A DNA stretch of 64,000 nucleotides from Trematomus loennbergii. Lineage: Eukaryota > Chordata > Actinopteri > Perciformes > Nototheniidae. Under the pieces are notes generated by a model. The model searched no databases. It was not told the DNA's origin and was given only the letters and a program-made list of their open reading frames with translations. Shown piece after piece: positions 53,015-64,000 of the stretch. Position 1 is the stretch's first letter, and every line of letters starts with the position of its first letter. The translations under genes and the position numbers were made by a program. The DNA lies in NCBI GenBank assembly GCA_012861695.1, contig JAAOOA010000457.1, forward strand, positions 983,419 to 1,047,418. Direction: 5' to 3'.

Positions 53015-53670
53015 AGGCCTCGTCCAGAAAAACAAAACGAACCGAGGTCGATATCAAAAAAGTCTTCGTCCACACTATCGGCACAAGAAACGTGTCCGTC
53101 CACACGAGACCGCTCGACCCGCTGGAGACGCTGTAGTACATATGCCGGGCCTGTAAGTGGCGCTGTACTTCCGCCACAAAATACACCAAAAGCAGCGAAT
53201 AAGACCCCCAGAGAATGGTTGCCATGGTTGCCTGGTTGCCCTTCTGATTATTCTCTGCGGTGGATACTACATTTTAGCAACATGTAGTTCATGGAGTTCT
53301 CCTTGTCCACTTGTTGCTGATGGTTGTGGTAGAGGAGCTGTAGATTTTGCACTACCATCTGTATATGGTCAGTAGCGTCTGGAGCACGAACGCAACCCTG
53401 TGATCCGCCATTGTTGTTGTTGTTGGCGAAACGCATCAGCAATAACGTGGGGGTGAGCAGGAGAGGTGGGGAGAGGCGGGGCTCTGATCGTTTAGGGCGT
53501 ACACACGGTGCCGCAAGCGTTACGTTACCAGACCTTCCCACTTTGGGATGCGTTATCGTTTGAGGGCTCCGTTTCCGCGGTTCCGTTATGGCCTCGTGTG
53601 GAACGAACCGTCCATACGATAAAGAACTATAGCGGATAACACCCGTTTCGTCTCCGTGTGGACGGGGCCT
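53015..53670. mobile_element. Inverted-repeat MITE (GGCCTCGTCCACACGAAAACG type), hAT-like
   Basis: The left end is AGGCCTCGTCCAGAAAAAC; the complement of the right end is AGGCCCCGTCCACACGGAG. Subterminal copies of 'tccgtccacacgaga' and 'cctcgtgtggaacg' support it. The flanks ACACTTTA and ACATCTAA agree at five of eight positions, possibly a decayed hAT target duplication. 53121-53166 is shared with MITE family A. Confidence 0.72.
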
Positions 53671-55351
<1,681 letters not shown>

Positions 55352-55491
55352 TGAGACGACAATGACTCCAAAGCGACACGTCGATACAAAAGCAGCCTGC
55401 TGTCCCCTGGCAGGGTGGGCTCATAGTAACACTGAGGGTCTCCTAACAGAAAGGGGACAGTTTGATCCCAGCAGGGTGCCAGACTGAACCC

Positions 55492-55495
<4 letters not shown>

Positions 55496-55551
<56 letters not shown>

Positions 55552-55559
55552 GGTGTGTG
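55496..55559. repeat. (TG)n microsatellite
   Basis: TG array of about 64 bp with one TTGG break, opposed to the CA array ending 147 bp upstream. Confidence 0.97.
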
Positions 55560-56628
55560 ACGAGAGCGCCATCTAAGGCTGGAGTCACACACCACACCAC
55601 TGAGGAATACACTTAAATGATCTGATCTATTACAAACAATGTATTCTTATAACATGCAATAACACATTTGAAAACATTTGAAGCTTTAATGTCCTATAAT
55701 GTGTTGCTTGTAATGTGTCTATTCAGAGTGGCTTTCCTTATGCTTTGTCCAAGTTTGCACCAGGCTTCAAAGATGATCAGACAAAACAAAAGCTACCTAC
55801 TTTTACTTCTGGCCAGTGTTAAACTTGTAAACTGCTCTTCTTTAACCGCCACCAATCTTCTGTCACAGATGACTTGGCAAAAATTCTACAATTCTTCACT
55901 ACATTTTGAGTCATATGTGATGTTTCCTCAAAAATACATTGCATTTCAGGAAGTTAAACAGTCTCAGAAAAATGATCTACCCAACACATCTTTACATATC
56001 GTTATACATATTTACATCACAAATTAAAAGATGTGCAAATATATATATAGTGGATATAATAAAGGGATTACAGTTTCAACAATCCTAAAGTATAATCTCA
56101 GTGTATTTGATTGCAGGTCAATGTTGTGATTGAAGAATGTGAAACAAGCACATGTTCACTTTAATTGTTGCTATATCAAAAACTATTGATATCCCATATT
56201 TTCTTTTATTGTCCACCATTAAGTTGTCTTCATAAAAATGGTCAAAAAACCCATTTCTTTTTGCAGCCTCGGCCAGATGTAGCGTTGAGTCGGGCGGCGT
56301 GTCGTCGGCCTTGAAGCTCAGGAGCGTAAATCCTCAGTCCGTCATTCTCTTTCTCTCTGCTCCGACAACTGTGCTCCGATCTGACGGAGAGCTCGGCCTG
56401 CGCTGCATTCTTCACATTGTAGAGATGTGGAAAAGGTATAGGATCCACTGTCTAAACACACACACACACACACACTGGTCGTCTCCTCGTGCTGTTCCAC
56501 CTGGGGCTCCTGCAGCCTTGAGGGCTTAGGGGGGCAGAAACACACACCCTCACTCTAAAATAACCTCTGTCTTGTTCCCGCACTGCCGTCTGTGTTATGA
56601 TAAGGCGTGTGTCTAAGATGTACCGACT

Positions 56629-56630
<2 letters not shown>
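55560..56630. other. Unassigned sequence
   Basis: No gene recognised; the 119-codon frame at 55668-56027 has no known domain. Short CA run at 56458-56475. Confidence 0.4.

Positions 56631-56705
<75 letters not shown>
56631..56705. repeat. (CA)n microsatellite
   Basis: CA array of 75 bp; a further short CA run at 56791-56802. Confidence 0.97.
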
Positions 56706-56707
<2 letters not shown>

Positions 56708-56909
56708 AGCGGCGGCCTGAATAAGCAACGTGTGGAGGGCCACACATTCAACAGTGCTGCAGGAATGTACGCATGTCAAAAACAGTTACACACACACACA
56801 CACTTGAACACACACACCCACAGAGCAACCTGAGCCCATCAGCATTGTCCTGTAACCTGACAGAACACTGACAGCTGCCATGAGAAGAAGAAGGAGAAAA
56901 CAGAGGAGA

Positions 56910-56938
56910 GGAGGGAGGGAGGGAGGGAGGGAGGGAGG
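56910..56938. repeat. (GGGA)n, quadruplex-prone
   Basis: Six GGG tracts separated by single A bases. Confidence 0.92.
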
Positions 56939-57321
56939 AAAATAGAAGAAGAAGAGATGAAACACGAGACTCGCTGATTCCAAAGCAATTAAGGAAATGG
57001 ACCGAAAGGGAAGACACGAGATACATTAATGGGAGAATCTGTTTATTGGTAGATATTAAAACATGATAAACAAACAATACCCAGAAAAAGCCATATGTGA
57101 TCAAATCAACTATCTTTACTTGTGCTTAAAGAAAAACTAAACTTAAAAGACAGCTTCATTGTCTTTCCTTCGGGATTTCAGATTCTATTCTGGTTCCTAC
57201 AGACCTCCCAGCATGAGGCCCGATTATGGTTTTTGAGGTGTTCCCTTTCCTGTAGTGTGTTATATAGGTTTTAATTGGTCTAGCTAAAATCCTGTGTTAC
57301 CTCAGAGGGAGTTTCTCTCAA

Positions 57322-57336
57322 CCCCCCCCCCCCCCC
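57322..57336. repeat. Poly-C run of 15 at the minisatellite edge
   Basis: Fifteen consecutive C bases directly abut the first 57-bp unit. Confidence 0.93.
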
Positions 57337-58998
57337 ATTACATACTGATATACACCTGGACATCAGCAGGAGAGGACTCTTTAAAGTAGAGACACTACAT
57401 ACTGATATACACCTGAACATCAGCAGGAGAGGACTCTTTAAAGTAGAGACACTACATACTGATATACACCTGAACATCAGCAGGAGAGGACTCTTTAAAG
57501 TAGAGACACTACATACTGATATACACCTGAACATCAGCAGGAGAGGACTCTTTAAAGTAGAGACACTACATACTGATATACACCTGAACATCAGCAGGAG
57601 AGGACTCTTTAAAGTAGAGACACTACATACTGATATACACCTGAACATCAGCAGGAGAGGACTCTTTAAAGTAGAGACACGACATACTGATATACTCCTG
57701 AACATCAGCAGGAGAGGACTCTTTAAGTAGAGACACTACATACTGATATACACCTGAACATCAGCAGGAGAGGACTCTTTAAAGTAGAGACACTACATAC
57801 TGATATACACCTGGACATCAGCAGGAGAGGACTCTTTAAAGTAGAGACACTACATACTGATATACACCTGAACATCAGCAAGAGAGGACTCTTTAAAGTC
57901 GAGACACTATACTGATATACACCTGAACATCAGCAGGAGAGGACTCTTTAAAGTAGAGACACTACATACTGATATACACCTGGACATCAGCAGGAGAGGA
58001 CTCTTTAAAGTAGAGACACTACATACTGATATACACCTGAACATCAGCAGGAGAGGACTCTTTAAAGTAGAGACACTACATACTGATATGAACCTGAATA
58101 TCAGCAGGAGAGGACTCTTTAAAGTAGAGACACTACATACTGATATACACCTGAACATCAGCAGGAGAGGACTCTTTAAAGTAGAGACACTACATACTGA
58201 TATACACCTGAACATCAGCAGGAGAGGACTCTTTAAAGTAGAGACACGACATACTGATATACTCCTGAACATCAGCAGGAGAGGACTCTTTAAAGTAGAG
58301 ACACTACATACTGATATACACCTGAACATCAGCAGGAGAGGACTCTTTAAAGTAGAGACACTACATACTGATATACACCTGGACATCAGCAGGAGAGGAC
58401 TCTTTAAAGTAGAGACACTACATACTGATATACACCTGAACATCAGCAAGAGAGGACTCTTTAAAGTCGAGACACTAAATACTGATATACACCTGAACAT
58501 CAGCAGGAGAGGACTCTTTAAAGTAGAGACACTACATACTGATATACACCTGAACATCAGCAGGAGAGGACTCTTTAAAGTAGAGACACTACATACTGAT
58601 ATACACCTGAACATCAGCAGGAGAGGACTCTTTAAAGTAGAGACACTACATACTGATATACACCTGAACATCAGCAGGAGAGGACTCTTTAAAGTAGAGA
58701 CACTACATGATATACACCTGGACATCAGCACGAGAGGACTCTTTAAAGTAGAGACACTACATATTGATATACACCTGAACATCAGCAGGAGAGGACTCTT
58801 TAAAGTAGAGACACTACATACTGATATACACCTGAACATCAGCAGGAGAGGACTCTTTAAAGTAGAGACACTACATACTGATATACACCTGGACATCAGC
58901 ACGAGAGGACTCTTTAAAGTAGAGACACTACATATGATATACACCTGAACATCAGCAGGAGAGGACTCTTTAAAGTAGAGACACTACATACTGATATA
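57337..58998. repeat. 57-bp minisatellite, about 29 copies
   Basis: The unit begins ACTACATACTGATATACACC and continues TGAACATCAGCAGGAGAGGA, then CTCTTTAAAGTAGAGAC. Copies are near identical. Point variants (ACTCC, GGACATC, GCAAGAG, GTCGAG, GCACGAG) and small deletions mark individual units. Because 57 is 19 codons and neither strand has a stop in one frame, the array gives frames of 345 codons (minus) and 286 codons (plus) with 19-residue repeats. These frames begin and end only where 1-3-base indels fall, so I read them as by-products, not genes. The unit contains the 8-bp palindrome CTTTAAAG. Confidence 0.97.
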
Positions 58999-59796
58999 AA
59001 CCTAAAAAAAAATTATAATAGGGAATCTTGAACTAATTCTACACTTAACAGTTGGCAAAAAGTGAGAAAGACATTGAAAGCTGAATGAAATAACCTGTAA
59101 ACCTGGGTGATCATTAGTATACAAGGAAACATGTGCAGCTTAATGTAAGAAAGGTATCTAGTAAAGAAGTATGGATACTTTTCATTTCATTCAGACTCAT
59201 GTGTGTTTCTGCAAGTTTTCTTCCCTTGTTCAAATCTCTTTCAGAAGTCAATTTTATTCTCGTAAAAATACTTTTTTCTTGATTTCCCCTAAATAGCAAG
59301 CCCTGGTTCATAATCCGTTTGGACTTCCACGAACCAACAACAAACAACAACAACAAGTTTTCAAGTGGGATTCAAAAGAAAATAAGAAAACCAATTAGAG
59401 GTGAGAGGGCCTGAGGGAGAGTTTCAGATGGAGAGAAAGAGTGGGGGAGGCTTACAGAAAGAGAGAGGGGGATTAGAGAGAGGGGGGTGGTGGATTAGTG
59501 AAGGAGGACGAAGGCGTTCAGTTTCACAGCTCAGGGTGTCAGCGTGAATATTTAATGCTCCTTTTCTCTTGTTTCTGTCCACGTTCATTTACTCATCTGC
59601 TCTCATTTCACTCTGCCTGCCAGCTCCGTTAACAGAGACGTTTATCACTCCTGAAGGATTTAATCTGTCGATGTCACCAATCCACAGCCTCACACAATTC
59701 ATTCAATTCAAAAGCTTCATTTGTCATTAACAGAGTAGATGTTGCCAATGGAAATCTTAATCCCATACTCCTCTAACAATGTAACATACACTTAAC
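58999..59796. other. Unassigned; minor LINE-like tail
   Basis: 59695-59750 (minus) resembles a LINE tail 'gacaaatgaagcttttgaattgaatg'. 59440-59500 is purine-rich. 59510-59660 is mixed sequence that could be conserved noncoding DNA. No gene recognised. Confidence 0.4.
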
Positions 59797-60290
59797 TTAA
59801 AGTGGACCTATCATGCTATATTGAATAATATAGTGTAGGACCATACCTATATAAGGCATATTTATACTTTTTTTTCTTCAAAATACCAAACAGATCATGC
59901 ATTTTAGCCATGCCTCATTTCGCTCAATTTGACCATTTTTAGCTCTGTTTTTGCAAGGGCTGATTCTGTGAGAACAGCACCACCTACAGGCCTGGCATAT
60001 GTACTACAGCGTCTCCAGCGCTTTCGAACGGCAATGGCCGTGGCTGTCTCCTCCTGATTGGTGGAGTTGGCCCAATAGCCGTAGCGCCACCGTCCTGACG
60101 TCAGGACAGTGTTCAAATCTGGATCAGTTTTTATCAGATCCGTTGCAGCCCCTTTTTTAGAGATTTGGGTATGGAGGAAAATAGAGAGGGTTGTGTTTTC
60201 TGACACTTGGTGAGTTCCCTGGAACACCGGGACACATATTCATGTATAAAGGACGTACAAAGTGCATTTTGCATGATAGGTCCCCTTTAA
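59797..60290 (-). mobile_element. MITE family A, copy 4
   Basis: TTAA at 59797-59800 and 60287-60290; full length, minus orientation. CRE palindrome at 60092-60107. Confidence 0.94.
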
Positions 60291-60339
60291 CATCAAAATA
60301 TATATAAAATAGTTAAACAGACAACATTGTTCAAGTAAT

Positions 60340-60690
60340 TCAAGATTCAAGGCTTTATTGTCATGTGCACATTAGTTAAAGTGTAGATATATCAATGAAA
60401 AACTTAAGTCACAGGATCCTCCTACAGTGCAACATGAATATATATCGGACATAGAACAATAAAACAGATACAATAGTGCAAAAGATTAATTTGTAGGGAT
60501 AAGAAGAATATAGACATATAACATAAATTAAGGTTAATTAATTAATGTTAAGATACATACATATGTGAATATAGGAGTACTATAAACAGATGTACAAATT
60601 AATAATGTATTATGAACAGGATGTGAATGGTGACCATCGGTGAGTTTAACAGTCTTATAACCTGTGGGATCAAACTGTCCCTGAGTCTGG
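60340..60690 (-). mobile_element. LINE-like 3' region, minus strand
   Basis: 'attcaaggctttattgtcat' then 'gtgcacatt' at 60350-60378 is the complement of a retrotransposon tail; the region extends to 'cctgtgggatcaaactgtcc' and 'ctgagtctgggggtctta', the inner part of the same kind of fish element. No coding domain is visible. Confidence 0.65.
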
Positions 60691-60933
60691 GGGTCTTAGT
60701 AAGTAAAATGTGATAGCTTGTGAAAAGTAATTTTTCATGTGTTTTCCCACAGATGTGACGCACCAGTGATCAGCGCCAGAAGAGCAGAACATGTTTAGGC
60801 AACAAACTTATTTGAGGTTTTTTAGTAAGCTTTAATTTTCCAAATATAAGTATGTTGAGTGTTAGGGGTTATAGGTTCCTAACATTTGAAGGGTTTTTAA
60901 ACTACAGCGCGTACGTAACAATAGTAGTCTAAG

Positions 60934-61427
60934 TTAAAGTGGACCTATCATGCTATATTTGAATAATATAGTGTAGGACCATACCTATATAAGGCATATT
61001 TATACTTTTTTTTTCAAAATACCAAACAGATCATGCATTTTAGCCATGCCTCATTTTGCTCAATTTGAAAAATGTTAGCTCTGTTTTTGCAAAGGCTGAT
61101 TCTGTGAGAACAGCACCACCTACAGGCCTGGCATATGTACTACAGCGTCTCCAGCGCTTTCGAACGGCAATGGCCGTGGCTGTCTCCTCCTGATTGGTGG
61201 AGTTGGCCCAATAGCCGTAGCGCCACTGTCCTGACGTCAGGACAGTGTTCAAATCTGGATCAGTTTTTATCAGATCCGTTGCAGCCCCTTTTTTAGAGAT
61301 TTGGGTATGGAGGAAATAGAGAGGGTTGTGTTTTCTGACACTTGGTGAGTTCCCTGGAACACCGGGGACACATATTCATGTATAAAAGACGTACAAAAGT
61401 GCATTTTGCATGATAGGTCCCCTTTAA
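60934..61427 (-). mobile_element. MITE family A, copy 5
   Basis: TTAA at 60934-60937 and 61424-61427; minus orientation like copy 4, 643 bp away. CRE palindrome at 61228-61243. Confidence 0.94.
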
Positions 61428-61678
61428 CATAAGTCAACATTGACTTTTGTTTTCACATGAGTAACAAACAGCCTGGGTGCAAATATGTTATATATTATAG
61501 ATATTATACAGTTTATGCCCAAGAAGTTGTCTTTCACTAGAAAAATCGATCATGTTTCTCCAATCTCCCGACACGCTTTTTGTTTTTCAAATAATATAGT
61601 AACTCCCAAATCGGACTCGCACCTGGCTGCTTTAGGTCAGAACGAAAATGAATGTTAATGAATGAATGTCCACTTGTT

Positions 61679-61812
<134 letters not shown>

Positions 61813-62109
61813 CCACGTCCTCTGTCATCATGTCATCTTTTATGTCTGTTACCAGGACGATGCTCCCAAAACTCTCCGTCTCTCCGGGTCAGAGATAAAA
61901 GGCTTCAGTGTAACATGAGGAACCAAAGATTCACTCACACACACTCAGACTATAGCCATTGTTAGTGACGTGCGTGTGTGTGTACTCAGGAGATATTGCA
62001 ATTCATTCATGTATTTTATATATATGTTAATATTTCATTTGTTAGTGTGTGAATGTGTGCGTATACTTAAATGTAAGCTAATCCTACTTATTTGTGCATG
62101 TGCATGATC

Positions 62110-62129
62110 ATGTGTGTGTGTTTGCGTGC

Positions 62130-62173
<44 letters not shown>

Positions 62174-62188
62174 TGTGTGTGTGTGTGT

Positions 62189-62228
<40 letters not shown>

Positions 62229-62229
62229 T

Positions 62230-62287
<58 letters not shown>
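62110..62287. repeat. (TG)n compound microsatellite
   Basis: TG array of 178 bp with GCG units at the left and several GG breaks. Confidence 0.97.
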
Positions 62288-62289
<2 letters not shown>

Positions 62290-62380
62290 ACTTCAAAGTA
62301 GAGCATGCCTCAGTCTTCACTCAGCTCAATGTTGATTTCACATGAGATATAGGCCAGTGTCTATACAAAGATACTCTTTA

Positions 62381-62383
<3 letters not shown>

Positions 62384-62437
<54 letters not shown>

Positions 62438-62465
62438 TGTGTGTGTGTGTGTGTGCATGTGTGTG
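62384..62465. repeat. (TG)n microsatellite
   Basis: TG array with ATG and GCA breaks. Confidence 0.97.
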
Positions 62466-63507
62466 AGTGCAAGTAAAGAAGAGAGAGTGGTAGAGAAAGT
62501 TCCTCTGCGCGTCTTTGTTGGCCCACAGGCAAAACAACACATGAACAGCTTTGCGTTTAAACATTATCAAAAAACTAAAACACAAAGGAATCCAACCTGT
62601 GAGATTAAGAAATATATAGGAAATAAGAAAGCGATTAATGGTCAAACACATCAGAAAGTGTTTCTGTATCAGCAGGAAACATGAACAACCTAAAAAAAAC
62701 AACATAACAGACTCAGACGGATTTATTCTTTTAAAGAAAGTTCCGATTTGTTTGGTTTCTGTTTGACTCAAAAGCACCTAATGTGACGACTGTATGAAAC
62801 ATGATGGGAAACACCGTCTGCTTTATTCCTGGAATATACCATTTGTGAATGTTTATTGTGCTCCCGCAGGAAGTGAAGTTCCTGATAAGCAGCCCAAATA
62901 TTCTTTCTTTTATTTTTCATAGAGTGATTAAGTGATAACATTAGAGGTGAAGACAAGTAATTCAACATGATTTACACTTATTGGGGTTTAGTATTGTGTG
63001 TGTGTGTGTGTGTGTGTGAGTGTTTGTGAGTGTAAACACCAAATTCAAACTGAAGGTGTTTTAATCAACAATCGTAAAACATGTCTATATTCTGCTAATT
63101 TGTATTGTTTGTGCAGGGCTATTATGTACAACTATTTAATTTATTTTCTATGTAAGACACTTTTAACGAGTGATTTTAATTTGAGTTTTGCATGTTTTTA
63201 CCTGATAGATCCATCAGGAGCGTTCAGCTACATTTTTCTATGTGAAAATATAAATATATATATGTATAAATACCTGTATTAAGGCTATAATGCTGGTATT
63301 GTGAAAAAAATACTAATTTGAAAACCAGCAGGGATAAACAAAAGTGTGATGATTGTAATATTTGATGTCCTTATTTGGGAGCTTTATTCGCTTCAGTTCC
63401 CTGCTTACAATGACAGACACAGACAAACACGTAAAATGTCAAAAACAGACACTGAGTAAGAAAACTTTCAGCTGTTTCTCAATAACAAACCACAGACACT
63501 TCTTCTG
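62466..63507. other. Unassigned AT-rich sequence
   Basis: Short TG run at 62995-63019 and TA-rich stretch at 63249-63268. The minus-strand frame reaching 62777 lacks a known domain. Confidence 0.4.
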
Positions 63508-63585
63508 TATGTTAACACACACTAATGACATCACACAGTATGTGAACAATGTGAGTTTATTTTCTTGTCTGAGTTTGTGTGCGTT

Positions 63586-63589
<4 letters not shown>

Positions 63590-63633
<44 letters not shown>
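63590..63633. repeat. (TG)n microsatellite
   Basis: TG array of 44 bp. Confidence 0.97.
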
Positions 63634-63634
<1 letters not shown>

Positions 63635-63720
63635 CCTAGCATTACTATACTTGTGGGAACCTAAATCTGTTTACACAGTCACGTGTGGGGACTCGCCTCC
63701 CTTATGGGGACACAATTGAG
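63634..63720. repeat. 'GGGGAC' module, inverted copy of 35140-35240
   Basis: From 'gcctagcattactatacttg' to 'ctcccttatggggacacaa'; differs from the complement of the 35-kb copy at only a few positions. Confidence 0.85.
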
Positions 63721-63788
63721 GTATGTTAACACACACTAATGACATCATACAGTATGTGAAAAATGTGAATGTTTGCATGTAGACCATT

Positions 63789-63895
<107 letters not shown>

Positions 63896-64000
63896 GACTA
63901 CTGCATGAATACGTGCATAGTTAGGACGTCAGCAGTTTTAGGTTCTTTCCAAGTCTATATATTAGTCAGTGTTACCGATCGAAAAACACAGAAGTTACGG

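Larger units (their letters stand above)
63508..63769. repeat. 47-48-bp direct repeat bracketing a TG array and the 'GGGGAC' module
   Basis: 63508-63555 and 63722-63769 are near identical ('tatgttaacacacactaatg', 'acatca.acagtatgtgaa'). Between them lie a TG array (63590-63633) and the 'GGGGAC' module (63634-63720). Confidence 0.9.

Noticed and set aside
55668..56027. 119-codon frame as a gene
   Set aside because: AT-rich, no recognisable domain, no splice or promoter context that stands out, no support from neighbours.
57280..58948. Open frames of 345, 286 and 141 codons as a repeat-protein gene
   Set aside because: The frames are open on both strands because the 57-bp unit is a multiple of three. 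Limits coincide with small indels, and there is no signal peptide, domain or non-repeat coding flank.
57337..58998. CRISPR array
   Set aside because: Units are contiguous without unique spacers, the period is uniform at 57 bp and the DNA is vertebrate.

Overview
This is vertebrate nuclear DNA, most likely from a teleost fish, and reads as intergenic or deep-intronic sequence. The teleost call rests on three things: very dense (CA)n/(TG)n microsatellites (roughly 4.6 kb, about 7% of the window by my hand count), short non-LTR retrotransposon tails and tRNA-type SINEs of kinds common in fish, and many small inverted-repeat DNA transposons. The species cannot be told from the sequence. I found no intact protein-coding gene, no rRNA and no functional tRNA. 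Nearly all long reading frames are translations of CA/TG arrays (THTH or CVCV), of the 57-bp minisatellite, or of transposon copies.

Layout. 1-977 is the right part of an inverted-repeat DNA transposon cut by the window edge. 2.1-2.5, 11.8-12.2 and 13.5-13.9 kb are three copies of a ~390-bp TTAA-flanked MITE (family B here). 4.4-5.2 kb holds the longest CA array with an opposed TG array. 5.7-6.6 kb is a diverged tandem repeat split by two SINEs. 7-10.7 kb is microsatellite-rich and includes a (TACGTG)n array. 13.97-15.66 kb is a Harbinger-like element carrying a broken Myb/SANT-like gene, with a second MITE (family A) nested in it. 17.05-17.21 kb is a long (CT)n tract. 20.3-21.2 kb is a complete hAT-type element with an 8-bp target duplication and a decayed BED-finger frame. 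25.3-25.9 kb is a second hAT-like element. 27-31 kb holds LINE tails, a cluster of a dispersed repeat and an inverted-repeat MITE.

From 32 to 45 kb there are further CA/TG arrays, a piggyBac-like MITE (36.9-37.4), family A inserted into a tandem duplication (38.0-38.5) whose second copy preserves the empty site, a palindromic MITE (40.0-40.3) and a hAT/LINE composite (42.7-43.5). 45-56 kb is again dominated by TG/CA arrays, including a 300-bp compound CA/CGCA array at 50.2-50.5, plus another hAT-like MITE at 53.0-53.7. 57.3-59.0 kb is a ~29-copy 57-bp minisatellite with an internal 567-bp higher-order duplication. Two more family A copies lie at 59.8-60.3 and 60.9-61.4 kb.

No genes work together here; the biology is the interplay of transposons, tandem repeats and duplications. 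The most informative observations are the family A MITE (five near-identical copies, each with a consensus CRE palindrome, one with a paralogous empty site showing TTAA target duplication), the dated nesting of elements, and the minisatellite's higher-order structure.
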